Translations under genes and position numbers: made by a program
The notes under the pieces: generated by a model
Seen by the model: only the letters and a program-made list of their open reading frames with translations
Database searches by the model: none
What the model was told of the DNA's origin: nothing
Assembly: GCF_019219095.1 (NCBI RefSeq)
Contig: NZ_JAHUWH010000013.1
Span: 93,301 to 157,300 of the forward strand
Direction: 5' to 3'
Origin: Acidovorax sp. sic0104
GTDB taxonomy: Bacteria > Pseudomonadota > Gammaproteobacteria > Burkholderiales > Burkholderiaceae_C
Length of the DNA stretch: 64,000 nucleotides
Part shown: positions 43,492 to 51,995 of the stretch, piece after piece
How positions within the stretch are numbered: the stretch's first letter is position 1
Layout of the letters: each line of letters starts with the position of its first letter

Positions 43492-44574
43492 ATGGATCGC
43501 CGTTCGCTCATCAAGCACTCCGGTCTGGCGGGTGTACTGGCCACAGGCGTTGCTCCGGCCGTGCATGCCCAGGCCACGCTGCGGTGGCGCATAGCATCCA
43601 GTTTCCCTCGCTCTTCGGACAACATCTTCGGCGGCGCCGAAGTGTTCGCGAAGGCCGTGCGCACCCTGTCCAACGGCAAGTTCGAGATTTCGGTCCACCC
43701 CGGCGGAGAACTCATGCCCCCGTTCGATGTGGTGGACGGCGTGCAGAGCGGCGCGGTGGAGATGTGCCACGCCGTGCCTTATTACTTCTATGCCAAGAAC
43801 CCGGCGTTCGCGCTGGGCTGCGCGGTGCCTTTCGGCTTCAATGCCCGGCAGATGAGCGCCTGGATGCTGCATGGCAACGGGCGCAAGCTCATGAACGAGT
43901 TCTATGCCGGCTACAACATCGTGAGTTTTGCCTGCGGCAACACTGGCACGCAGATGGGCGGCTGGTTCCTGCGCGAGGTCAAAACGCCTGCGGACTTCAA
44001 AGGCCTGAAGATCCGAGTGGGTGGCGGGTTGGTGGCCGAGGTCATGCAGCGGCTGGGCGCCATTCCGCAAAGCCTGCCGGGCGGCGAGATCTACCAGGCA
44101 CTGCAAAAGGGCGTGATCGATGCGGCCGAGTGGATCGGTCCTTACGATGACCAGAAGCTGGGCTTCAACAAGGTGGCGCCTTACTACTATTACCCTGGCT
44201 GGTGGGAGGGCGGCCCCGAAGTCGACCTCTATGTGAACAAGAAGGCGTACGAGTCGCTCACGCCCGACTACCGCTTCATCATCGAGGCTGCGGCATCGAT
44301 CGCGCACACGGACATGCTGGCCCGGTACGACGCGCTCAATCCCAACGCGCTCAAGCAGTTGGTGGCTGCCAAGACCAAGGTGCTGCCTTACTCGCAGACC
44401 GTGATGGACGCAGCCTTCAAGGCATCGATGGAAGTCTTCGCGCAGAACGACTCCAAGAGCCCCGAGTGGAAGAAGATCTACGGCGACATGCGCAATTTCC
44501 AGCGCGACCAGATCCTGTGGTTCCGGTTTGCGGAAGCGCGCTATGACACGTTCATGTCGGCGCAGAAGATCTAG
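43492..44574 (+). CDS. TRAP transporter periplasmic binding protein (FcbT1-like), copy 1
   Basis: 360-residue solute receptor for a tripartite (TRAP) importer. A Tat-like signal (DRRSLIKHSG, then a short hydrophobic stretch to VHAQ, about 27) directs it to the periplasm. The body has WRIASSFPRSSDNIFGGAEV, GNTGTQMGGWF, IDAAEWIGPYDDQKLGF and YYYPGWWEGGPEVD, the pattern of the mannitol/chloroaromatic or alpha-keto-acid type receptors. It is the same length as the next gene and aligns without gaps; roughly three quarters of residues match by eye. Copy 1 carries extra cysteines (EMCHAV, LGCAVPF, FACGN) where copy 2 has Ala, Ser or Gly. Ligand unknown. Confidence 0.92.
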   Translation: MDRRSLIKHSGLAGVLATGVAPAVHAQATLRWRIASSFPRSSDNIFGGAEVFAKAVRTLSNGKFEISVHPGGELMPPFDVVDGVQSGAVEMCHAVPYYFYAKNPAFALGCAVPFGFNARQMSAWMLHGNGRKLMNEFYAGYNIVSFACGNTGTQMGGWFLREVKTPADFKGLKIRVGGGLVAEVMQRLGAIPQSLPGGEIYQALQKGVIDAAEWIGPYDDQKLGFNKVAPYYYYPGWWEGGPEVDLYVNKKAYESLTPDYRFIIEAAASIAHTDMLARYDALNPNALKQLVAAKTKVLPYSQTVMDAAFKASMEVFAQNDSKSPEWKKIYGDMRNFQRDQILWFRFAEARYDTFMSAQKI

Positions 44575-44575
44575 C

Positions 44576-44660
44576 TCCCCCTGAGTCGCCTGCGGCGCCT
44601 TCCCCCTGAGGGGGACACACCCAGCGGCCTGGCAAAGCCAGTTCCGCGGGTGCACTCGCA
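44576..44660. repeat. CCCCCTGAG/AGGGGG-type dispersed repeat
   Basis: GCTCCCCCTGAGTCGCCTGC, then CCTTCCCCCTGAGGGGGACA, then CCTGGCAAAGCCAGTTCCGCGG. It starts a few bases after the stop codon of TRAP receptor copy 1 and could act as its terminator. The remaining spacer to 44907 holds the CCTACAAT box and no gene. Confidence 0.8.
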
Positions 44661-44907
44661 TGGGGCGCGCCAGTTTCTGAGGCTGGCGAAGACGCTTGCC
44701 CAGCGGGCGTCGCACGCTTCTTGAATGGCTTTTGGCCGATGCTTGCAGAACCCTGAAGCCCGTATGCGCGCACCGGGCTTTCACGGGAAAACCCCCAAAT
44801 CCGCGGGGGGGCATGTTCCTACAATCAATCGGGCTAGAAGGTCCTTGGCAGCGGGCAACCCGCTTGCTTGCCAGGGTGTGCAATCACAAGTATTTCGGAG
44901 AGAACCC

Positions 44908-45990
44908 ATGGATCGTCGTTCCATCATCAAGCAGGCAGGTATTGCCGGTGTGCTGGCTGCCGGTGTGGCACCAGCAGTGCACGCGCAAGCCGCAGTGCGC
45001 TGGCGCCTGGCATCGAGCTTCCCCAAGCCCCTGGACACCATCTACGGTGGCGCTGAAGTGTTCGCCAACGCCGTCAAGGCCATGTCCGGAGGCAAGTTCG
45101 AGATATCGGTCCACGCGGGCGGCGAGCTGATGCCCCCCTTCGGCGTGGTCGACGGCGTGCAGCAAGGCTCTGTCGAAATGGCCCACACGGTGCCTTACTA
45201 CTTCTACGGCAAGAACCCGGCATTCGCCATGGGCTCGGCAATTCCTTTCGGTCTGAACGCACGCCAGATGAACGCCTGGATGTTGCACGGCAATGGCCGC
45301 AAGCTGATGGACGAGTTCTATGGCGGCTACGGCATGCTGAGCTTTGCCGGCGGCAACACGGGCACGCAGATGGGCGGCTGGTTCCGCAAGGAAATCAAGA
45401 CCCCTGCCGACCTCAAGGGCTTGAAGATGCGCCTGGGTGGCGGTCTGGTGGGTGACGTGATGACCAAGCTGGGCGTTGTGCCCCAGAGCCTGCCTGGCGG
45501 CGAAATCTACCAGGCACTGGAGAAGGGCACGATCGATGCGGCCGAGTGGGTGGGTCCGTACGACGACCAGAAACTGGGCTTCAACAAGGTCGCTCCGAAC
45601 TACTACTACCCCGGCTGGTGGGAAGGCGGTCCTGAAGTGGACTTCTTCATCAACAAGAAAGCCTTCGACGCACTGTCGGCTGAGAATAAGGCCATCATCG
45701 CCGCCGCAGCCGCCCAGGCTTCGGTCGACATGCTGGCCAAGTACGATGCCCGCAACCCCGTCGCCCTGAAGCAACTGATCGGCGCCAAGACCAAGCTGTT
45801 GCCTTTCAGCAAGGAAATCCTGGATGCTTCGTACAAGGCATCCCTGGCCGTGTACGAAGAAAACAGCGCCAAGAGCCCCGAGTGGAAGAAGATCTACACC
45901 GACTTCGCCACATTCCAGAAGGACCAGGTGGCATGGTTCCGCGTGGCAGAAGGCCGTTTCGACAGCTACATGCAGACCGTCAAGCTCTGA
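44908..45990 (+). CDS. TRAP transporter periplasmic binding protein (FcbT1-like), copy 2
   Basis: 360 residues, tandem paralogue of the preceding receptor. Tat-like signal DRRSIIKQAG; mature start about AQAAVRWRLASSFPKPLDTI. Motifs GNTGTQMGGWF, IDAAEWVGPYDDQKLGF and YYYPGWWEGGPEVD are conserved. It has a clear ribosome-binding site (CGGAGAGAACCC before ATG 44908), its own promoter-like CCTACAAT upstream, and a strong terminator. Codon use looks more biased to preferred codons than in copy 1 (judged by eye), hinting at higher expression. The likely permeases are the dctQ/dctM genes about 2-4 kb away on the other strand. Confidence 0.93.
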   Translation: MDRRSIIKQAGIAGVLAAGVAPAVHAQAAVRWRLASSFPKPLDTIYGGAEVFANAVKAMSGGKFEISVHAGGELMPPFGVVDGVQQGSVEMAHTVPYYFYGKNPAFAMGSAIPFGLNARQMNAWMLHGNGRKLMDEFYGGYGMLSFAGGNTGTQMGGWFRKEIKTPADLKGLKMRLGGGLVGDVMTKLGVVPQSLPGGEIYQALEKGTIDAAEWVGPYDDQKLGFNKVAPNYYYPGWWEGGPEVDFFINKKAFDALSAENKAIIAAAAAQASVDMLAKYDARNPVALKQLIGAKTKLLPFSKEILDASYKASLAVYEENSAKSPEWKKIYTDFATFQKDQVAWFRVAEGRFDSYMQTVKL

Positions 45991-46020
45991 TTTGGTACGA
46001 CACCAGTCACAGCCAACCAA

Positions 46021-46045
46021 AACCGCGCCTCGGCGCGGTTTTTTC
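46021..46045 (+). terminator. Terminator of TRAP receptor copy 2
   Basis: AACCGCGCCTCGGCGCGGTT followed by T6. The identical 20-base stem recurs at 47051-47070. Confidence 0.93.
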
Positions 46046-46075
46046 ATGGGCGCGACCGGCGCGCGCTCTCCCTGG

Positions 46076-46639
46076 TCAGCCTCGGGCGCGCCGGTAGTGC
46101 ACTGCGATTGCGCCGTTGCGCAGCGGGGTCGCCGTGATCAGCTCAAGCCGCCGCGTGTCGGGCAGCCCGCCTTCGTAAAGGGTGGGGCCGTGGCCGGAGA
46201 TGCGGGGATGGATGAGGAGCCGGTACTCATCGATCAGGTCCAGCGCGTCCAGCGCCGCCGCGAGCTTGCCACTACCGAGCAGCACGCCGCCACGGGTCGC
46301 GTCCTTCAGCGCCCGCACCTTCGTGCACAGGTCTGTGGCACCGAGGTGGCGGCTTTGGGCCCACGAAAACCGGGTGCGAGTGGATGACACCACGTACTTC
46401 GGCTTGGCGTCCAGCTTTACCGCCCATTCGTGCACAGCGGGCGGTGCCTGCACATCGCCGCGCGCCACGGCCGGCCAGTAGCCCTCCATCATCTCGTAGG
46501 TGACTCGGCCCCAAAGCAGTGCTCCGTGCTCGTCCATGAGATGGGTGAAGAACGCATGTGTCTCGTCGTCGGCGATGCCTTCCTGGTGGTCGATGCAGCC
46601 GTCCAGTGTGAGGTTGAGGCTGAAGGTGAGACGTCCCAT
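46076..46639 (-). CDS. Dihydrofolate-reductase-like (RibD C-terminal domain) protein
   Basis: 187-residue NADPH-type reductase fold. It begins GRLTFSLNLTLDGCIDHQEG, then LLWGRVTYEMMEGYW, and GGVLLGSGKLAAALDALDLIDEYRLLIHP (read in parts), the pattern of the stand-alone RibD-C family. Members reduce pterin- or pyrimidine-like substrates; none is known here. No riboflavin or folate gene is beside it. ATG 46639 starts the conserved fold. Flanked on both sides by identical terminator stems, so possibly a gained cassette. Confidence 0.85.
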   Translation of the reverse strand: MGRLTFSLNLTLDGCIDHQEGIADDETHAFFTHLMDEHGALLWGRVTYEMMEGYWPAVARGDVQAPPAVHEWAVKLDAKPKYVVSSTRTRFSWAQSRHLGATDLCTKVRALKDATRGGVLLGSGKLAAALDALDLIDEYRLLIHPRISGHGPTLYEGGLPDTRRLELITATPLRNGAIAVHYRRARG

Positions 46640-47050
46640 GTGAATGCTCCGCGTGTTCGTCGTTCAGTTCTTTGCTGCAGCGCTCGGGTCGCCTCAGAGC
46701 GCGTGAGTTCAGCACTCCGTGTCCCTGGCACGCGAGACAAGATGTCCAGCGCTGCAGGCACACTGGCTTGCCGCCATCCGGTGGACAGTGTGCAGCAACA
46801 AGCCGACAGGTGCTGGCCAGGAAATGCTCCAAGTTGGATTGGGTTCAGGTAGTCTTCATTGTGTCAAGGCTCTCGTGTTCGGCTCGGGCATCTTCCTTGC
46901 CATCAATTGGCATTGCGACCGGGACAAGAAGAAAAACGAAGACGGCGAACGGTTCAGCTGAGCGCTCGCCACATACACCCCAGGGGGCGCCTCGGTGCGG
47001 CGTTGGCCGGACGTTCCCGGAAATGCTGCTGCAATCAAACGGCAAGAAAA
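46640..47050. other. Intergenic region, no convincing gene
   Basis: About 410 bases. A short plus-strand frame ending at 46961 finishes with a hydrophobic stretch and charged tail (VFGSGIFLAINWHCDRDKKK), which could be a decayed small membrane-protein gene, but there is no convincing start. Composition is less GC-rich than the neighbours. Nothing else seen. Confidence 0.4.
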
Positions 47051-47070
47051 AACCGCGCCTCGGCGCGGTT
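47051..47070 (-). terminator. Terminator of the 47.1-kb membrane-protein gene
   Basis: Same stem AACCGCGCCTCGGCGCGGTT as at 46021-46040, here with its T-run on the minus strand, 43 bases after the gene's stop. Confidence 0.88.
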
Positions 47071-47113
47071 CTTGTTTTGGCAGAGACAGGTGTCATCGCC
47101 GGCGCTGTGGCGA

Positions 47114-47605
47114 TCAAAACTGCCGAAACGCCTTGAGTTCCGCGCCAATGCGCTCAAACTCCGCCATCAGCTGCGGCGTAGCGCCATAAAACACCGTGAA
47201 CTTGCCCGCCAGCGTGCGCACGTATAGCCGCGGCGCGATCAGCCAGCTCAGGCCCGGCACGCGGATCAGGCGCACGTAGGCCAGATCGTCGAAGGCCATG
47301 GATTTGTCCCACACCCAGCGCTGGTGCAGGCCGCTGGGGGTGATGCGGGTGCGGCTGACCATGATGCTCCACCAGGTCCAGGCCATGAGCGCCAGGCCGG
47401 CGATGAACCAGCCGGTGCCGTTGCTCACGCCGCTGCCCAGGGCGCCGCGCGACCAAAGCTGGGCGAACCACAGGGTGCAGCCGCCCACGATCACCGTGGC
47501 AAAAGCCCGGAAGGTGGGCGAGAACGCCGCACCCACCACTTCGCCGTCTTTGGGGGCGAAGCGGAAGGGCTCCATCAGGGGCTGGGGCGCAATGTTCATC
47601 AGCAT
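47114..47605 (-). CDS. Small membrane protein of unknown function
   Basis: 163 residues with two hydrophobic helices (about 34-54 and 63-85), then a soluble C-terminal domain (SRTRITPSGLHQRWVWDKSM through GATPQLMAEFERIGAEL) resembling a PH-like domain following a membrane hairpin, a layout common in bacterial proteins. ATG 47605 or ATG 47599 could be the start. Convergent with no gene; shares orientation with dctM upstream. No named family. Confidence 0.65.
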   Translation of the reverse strand: MLMNIAPQPLMEPFRFAPKDGEVVGAAFSPTFRAFATVIVGGCTLWFAQLWSRGALGSGVSNGTGWFIAGLALMAWTWWSIMVSRTRITPSGLHQRWVWDKSMAFDDLAYVRLIRVPGLSWLIAPRLYVRTLAGKFTVFYGATPQLMAEFERIGAELKAFRQF

Positions 47606-47675
47606 GCGCGCGCCACCATGGTTTGCAGTGCTGGGCAGGACGCACGCGCCATCACGGGATCACAGGGTCTGCGGG

Positions 47676-49193
47676 TCACTTGGCAGGCTCGGCAGGGGCT
47701 GCTGCGGGTTCTGCGGGAGGCGTGGCGGAGTCGCCAAAGGGGTTTTCACCGCCGGAGGATTCTTCGTTGCGCATGTCGTCCACGGGCACTTCGATCTGCA
47801 CCTTGTCGGTGTCGATGACCTCGGCCTTGGGCAGGAACATCGTGACGGTCTGGGGCACGAAGATCACGATCGCCACCAGCAGCAACTGCATGATCACCCA
47901 AGGGATGGCGCCCATGTAGATGTCGCTGGACAGCACCGGCTTGGGAATGCGGCCTTCCTTGAACAGCGTGTTGGCGATACCCCGCAGGTAGAACAGCGCA
48001 AAGCCGAAGGGCGGGTGCATGAAGCTCGTCTGCATGTTCACGCACAGCAGCACGCCGAACCAGATCAGGTCGATGCCCAGCTTGTCGGCCACCGGGCCCA
48101 GCATGGGCAGGATGATGAAGGCGATCTCGAAGAAGTCGAGGAAGAACGCCAGGAAGAAGATGAAGAAGTTGACGGCGATCAGGAAACCGATCTGGCCGCC
48201 GGGCAGGCCCGAGAGCATGTGCTCCACCCACTTGGCACCGTCCACGCCCTGGAACACCATCGAGAACACGCGTGCCCCGATCAGGATGAACACGACCATG
48301 GCCGTGAGGCGCATCGTGCCCTGCATGGCCTCCCACATGAGCGCCAGGGTCAGGCGCTTGTGGATGGCGGCCAGCAGCATGGCGCCGACCACGCCCATGG
48401 CGCCGGCTTCGGTGGGGGTGGCGATCGCAGTGTCGATGCCGGGCAGGCCGCCCATGGAGCCCAGCACTGCGAAGATCAGCAGGGCCGACGGGATGATGCC
48501 TCGCAGGCACTTGAGCCACAGCTTGGCGCCCGACATGGTGCGCGCTTCCTTTGGTATGCCCGGCAGGTAGTGCGGCTTGAACACGCCCAGGAAGAAGGTG
48601 TAGCCCGCGAAGATCAGCACCTGCAGGATGGAGGGGCCCCAGGCACCGCGATACATGTCGCCCACCGAGCGGCCCAACTGGTCGGCCATGACGATCAGCA
48701 CGAGCGATGGCGGCACCAGCTGCGTGATGGTGCCCGAGGCGGCCAGCACGCCGGTGGCGTAGCGCATGTTGTAGCCGTAGCGGATCATCACGGGCAGCGA
48801 GATCAGGGCCATGGCAATCACCTGACCAGCCACGGTGCCGGTGATGGCGCCGAGGATGAAGCCCACGATGATCACCGAGTAGCCCAGGCCGCCGCGCACG
48901 GTGCCGAAGAGTTGGCCCATGGAGTCGAGCATGTCTTCGGCCAGGCCGCATTTCTCGAGGATGGCGCCCATGAACGTGAAGAACGGGATCGCCAGCAGCA
49001 GTTCGTTGGAGAGGATGCCGAAGATGTTGATGGGCAGGTTGGCCATGAACACCGGTGGGAACCACCCCATCTCGATGGCGAAGAAGCCAGAGGCGAGCCC
49101 CAGTGCGGCTAGTGAGAATGCGACGGGGAAGCCGATCAGCATCACCACCACCAGCCCCGCGAACATGATCGGGGCGAAGTTTTCCATGTGCAT
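47676..49193 (-). CDS. TRAP transporter large permease (DctM/FcbT3-type)
   Basis: 505-residue inner-membrane protein with about 12-13 helices that couples solute uptake to an ion gradient. The family patterns are clear: PFFTFMGAILEKCGLAEDML, then GAITGTVAGQVIAMALISLP, and PTEAGAMGVVGAMLLAAI. The last about 60 residues form an acidic, proline- and alanine-rich cytoplasmic tail that is unusual in length. It follows the small permease gene after 115 bases and presumably works with the receptors at 43.5-46 kb. Confidence 0.94.
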   Translation of the reverse strand: MHMENFAPIMFAGLVVVMLIGFPVAFSLAALGLASGFFAIEMGWFPPVFMANLPINIFGILSNELLLAIPFFTFMGAILEKCGLAEDMLDSMGQLFGTVRGGLGYSVIIVGFILGAITGTVAGQVIAMALISLPVMIRYGYNMRYATGVLAASGTITQLVPPSLVLIVMADQLGRSVGDMYRGAWGPSILQVLIFAGYTFFLGVFKPHYLPGIPKEARTMSGAKLWLKCLRGIIPSALLIFAVLGSMGGLPGIDTAIATPTEAGAMGVVGAMLLAAIHKRLTLALMWEAMQGTMRLTAMVVFILIGARVFSMVFQGVDGAKWVEHMLSGLPGGQIGFLIAVNFFIFFLAFFLDFFEIAFIILPMLGPVADKLGIDLIWFGVLLCVNMQTSFMHPPFGFALFYLRGIANTLFKEGRIPKPVLSSDIYMGAIPWVIMQLLLVAIVIFVPQTVTMFLPKAEVIDTDKVQIEVPVDDMRNEESSGGENPFGDSATPPAEPAAAPAEPAK

Positions 49194-49308
49194 TTTGTTG
49201 TTCCTGAAATTCCGGGAGTGAGAGCGCGGCGGGACCGCTCAAGCGGGGCCGTGTTGCCGCGGGTCCTTCTTCATGGCGCGTCGCTTGGCGGCCAATGGTG
49301 CTGGCTGC

Positions 49309-49848
49309 TTACTGCACCGGCTTTTCGTAGTGGGTGTTCATCTGGTAGATGCCGCGAAGGTAGGCCACGCGCTTGATGATCTCGGCGATGCCTTGCAGGA
49401 ACATGAGGCTGAAGCCCACGGGCATCAGCACGATGGCGGGCCAGCGGATCAGGCCGCCGGAATTGCCCGACATTTCGCCCGAGATGAAGGCGCGCTCGAA
49501 CAGGGGCCAGCTCAGGTACGCGATGAGGGCCATGGCCGGCAGCAGGAACAGAGCCAGGCCAGCGATGTCCACATACACCTGCTTGTTGCCGCGCAGCTTG
49601 CCGTAGATGATGTCCACGCGCACATGTTCGTTGAGCATCAACACGAAGGGCGCGCCCAGCATCACGGTGGCGGCAAACAGATACCACTGGATCTCGAGCC
49701 ATGCGTTGGAGCTCATGTCGATGCCGTAGCGCACGAAGGCATTGCCAGCGGAGATGAGCGCTGCGGCGAGAACGGTCCAGGTAGCGATCTTGCTGAGCTT
49801 GCTGGAAATCCAGTCCATGCCCAAGGCCAATTTGAGAAGTGCTGACAC
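49309..49848 (-). CDS. TRAP transporter small permease (DctQ/FcbT2-type)
   Basis: 179 residues with four predicted helices. SNAWLEIQWYLFAATVMLGA and LNEHVRVDIIYGKL are the DctQ-family signature. GTG 49848 is the start, with GGAG nine bases upstream. First gene of the dctQ-dctM operon. Confidence 0.92.
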   Translation of the reverse strand: MSALLKLALGMDWISSKLSKIATWTVLAAALISAGNAFVRYGIDMSSNAWLEIQWYLFAATVMLGAPFVLMLNEHVRVDIIYGKLRGNKQVYVDIAGLALFLLPAMALIAYLSWPLFERAFISGEMSGNSGGLIRWPAIVLMPVGFSLMFLQGIAEIIKRVAYLRGIYQMNTHYEKPVQ

Positions 49849-50070
49849 GTTGTGTCTCCTGAAGATATAAAAACGGTAACGGACCCAATGCGCTGCCGGG
49901 TCCGAGGGTGTCTGAAAGTAACGCGCATCCTACTCTCCAAGCGCTGAAGAAAGCCTGACGCGCCGACATGGGGTTTTCCTCAGGTTGTATCTCACGAGGC
50001 CGCGCCGGCCGGCGCTTTGCGGCAGCTTGTGGGTCTGACCAGGCCCTGCACGGCCCGGCGGCGCTTGCCG

Positions 50071-51195
50071 TCAGGAGGTCTTGGCGCCCGGCGCGCGTTT
50101 GGGCCTTTCAAACCGCCACCAGGGCAGCACCGTGCTCATGGCCAGCACCTCGCCGCAGCGCAGCGGGGTGTACCCCGGCAGCGCGGCCATCTGCTGCAGC
50201 CAGTCCGGCGTCTGCAGCAGGTTGCGCAGCGCGAGGGTGGCAGGCTGGTCCAGGCTGGCCTTCAGGCAGGCCAGGTGGTAGCGCTCGTGCACCAGCGGCA
50301 CGAACCCCAGCCCCCGTGCGCGGGCAGCCAGCTCGATCCCCATGCCCACGTCGGCAGCGCCGGCGGCAACCGCCTGGGCCACGGCAGTGTGGGATGTTTC
50401 ATGGGTCGCGTAGCCCTGGATCGCGCTCGGTGCCAGTGCGCCCTGGGCCAGCAGGTCATCCAGCAGCACCCGGGTGCCGGTGCCCAGAGGGCGGTTCACG
50501 AAGCGTGCGCCGGTGCGGGCCACGTCGTCCAGGCTGTGCAACTGCAAGGGGTTCCCCGGAGCGACGATCAGGCCCTGCGTGCGCTGCGCAAAGCCGATGA
50601 TCTTGTGCAGGCCCGGCTGCAGCAGCGGCTGGTAGGTGCGAGCCGTCAGGGAGCCGGCCTCAGCCTTCTCGACCGTGTGGAAGCCCGCCAGGGTGCAGCG
50701 GCCCTCGTTGAGCGCGCGGATCGCGTCCACGCTGCCGGTGAAACGGATGTCCAGGTGCAGTCCACCGGCGCGGCCCGGCGTGGCGGCGTGTGCGCGAAGC
50801 GCGGCCAGCGCGTCGTCATGGCTGGCGTACAGGGTGAGCACATGGGCACTGGGGTCGAACGCCACGGCAAATGCGCGCTCCAGGTCGGCGTGCAGCGCGG
50901 CGATCTGCGGTGCCAGGCGGGCCTGGGCCTGGCGCTCAGCCCACAGCAGCTTGGTGCCGAACTCGCTGAGCTGCGCCGACTGGCCCTTGCCCCAGATGAT
51001 GAGCTCGCCGCCCAACTGTTCTTCCCAGCGCTTGAGTGCGCCCCAGACGTGGCGGTACGACAGATCCAGCGCGCGCGCGGCTCCCGATATGGAGCCGTGT
51101 TCCGACACGGCTTGCAGCAGCTCCGGCAGAGGGTTGCGGATGAGCGCGGTGCCCGCATCGCGGCTCAGTGTGTAGTGGAGTTGGACCCTATGCAC
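50071..51195 (-). CDS. ModE-like regulator with substrate-binding-protein effector domain
   Basis: 374-residue regulator. A winged helix-turn-helix of the ModE/LysR type lies at about 20-90 (LLQAVSEHGSISGAARALDL, then YRHVWGALKRWEEQLGGELI). The effector part (about 120-340) resembles a periplasmic-binding-protein domain (LTLYASHDDALAALRAH; FVNRPLGTGTRVLLDDLLAQ) of the COG1910 type. Divergent from the tungstate transporter genes, 62 bases apart, so it probably senses tungstate or molybdate and controls tupBCA. Ligand is inferred. Start codon overlaps the transporter promoter region. Confidence 0.85.
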   Translation of the reverse strand: MHRVQLHYTLSRDAGTALIRNPLPELLQAVSEHGSISGAARALDLSYRHVWGALKRWEEQLGGELIIWGKGQSAQLSEFGTKLLWAERQAQARLAPQIAALHADLERAFAVAFDPSAHVLTLYASHDDALAALRAHAATPGRAGGLHLDIRFTGSVDAIRALNEGRCTLAGFHTVEKAEAGSLTARTYQPLLQPGLHKIIGFAQRTQGLIVAPGNPLQLHSLDDVARTGARFVNRPLGTGTRVLLDDLLAQGALAPSAIQGYATHETSHTAVAQAVAAGAADVGMGIELAARARGLGFVPLVHERYHLACLKASLDQPATLALRNLLQTPDWLQQMAALPGYTPLRCGEVLAMSTVLPWWRFERPKRAPGAKTS

Positions 51196-51257
51196 AGGAT
51201 TTCATATGGCTGGATATTGGCAGGGTGCCTACGATAGCCCAATCCAATGGAAGAACC

Positions 51258-51995
51258 ATGTCCACGCTGACCGAAAGCGCGAGCACAGCGCTGCAACTGA
51301 CCCTCTCCCTCGACCCCGTTCTGTGGACCATCGTGGGCCGTTCGCTGTCCGTCAGCGCGACGGCCTGCCTGCTGGCCTGCGGCCTGGGGCTGGTGCTGGG
51401 GGCCTGGCTTGGCGTGGCTCGCTTTGCGGGGCGCGGGGCGGTGCTGGCGGTGCTCAACACCTTGTTGGCCGTGCCGTCCGTGGTGGTGGGCCTGGTGGTC
51501 TACCTGCTGCTCTCGCGCAGCGGGCCGCTTGGCTCGCTCGGCTGGCTGTTCAGCTTCAAGGCAATGGTACTGGCCCAGGCCGTCCTGGTGCTGCCCGTGG
51601 TCACCGCGCTCACGCGTCAGGCGGTCGAAGACGCCGAGCGTGCGCACGGCGAGCAGTTGCGTTCGCTGGGCGCGGGCACCTTGCTGCGCAGCCTGCTGCT
51701 GGCCTGGGACGAGCGCTATGCGCTGCTCACCGTGCTGATCGCATCGTTCGGCCGCGCCATCTCCGAAGTGGGTGCCGTGATGATCGTGGGCGGCAACATC
51801 GACGGCTTCACGCGCGTGATGACCACGGCGATCGCGCTGGAGACCAGCAAGGGAGACCTGCCTCTGGCGCTGGCGCTGGGCATGCTCCTGCTGGCTGTTG
51901 TGCTGGCGCTCAACGTGGTGATTGCCCTGGTGCGCCGCTGGCGCGAGCGCGTGGACGGCGCGTCTGACAGCATGCCGGTCGGGGTGGCGGCATGA
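51258..51995 (+). CDS. tupB: Tungstate ABC transporter, permease
   Basis: 245-residue inner-membrane protein with five or six helices. The EAA loop is around EDAERAHGEQLRSLGAGTLL, followed by FGRAISEVGAVMIVGGNIDG, typical of TupB. ATG 51258 has GGAAG upstream. First gene of tupBCA; the ATPase gene overlaps it by 4 bases. Confidence 0.9.
   Translation: MSTLTESASTALQLTLSLDPVLWTIVGRSLSVSATACLLACGLGLVLGAWLGVARFAGRGAVLAVLNTLLAVPSVVVGLVVYLLLSRSGPLGSLGWLFSFKAMVLAQAVLVLPVVTALTRQAVEDAERAHGEQLRSLGAGTLLRSLLLAWDERYALLTVLIASFGRAISEVGAVMIVGGNIDGFTRVMTTAIALETSKGDLPLALALGMLLLAVVLALNVVIALVRRWRERVDGASDSMPVGVAA

Noticed and set aside
44576..44660. A start of a mobile element
   Set aside because: The sequence matches the short dispersed repeat family with no transposase or target duplication.
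46672..47136. 154-codon plus-strand frame
   Set aside because: Spans a terminator and has mixed low-complexity composition; not gene-like.
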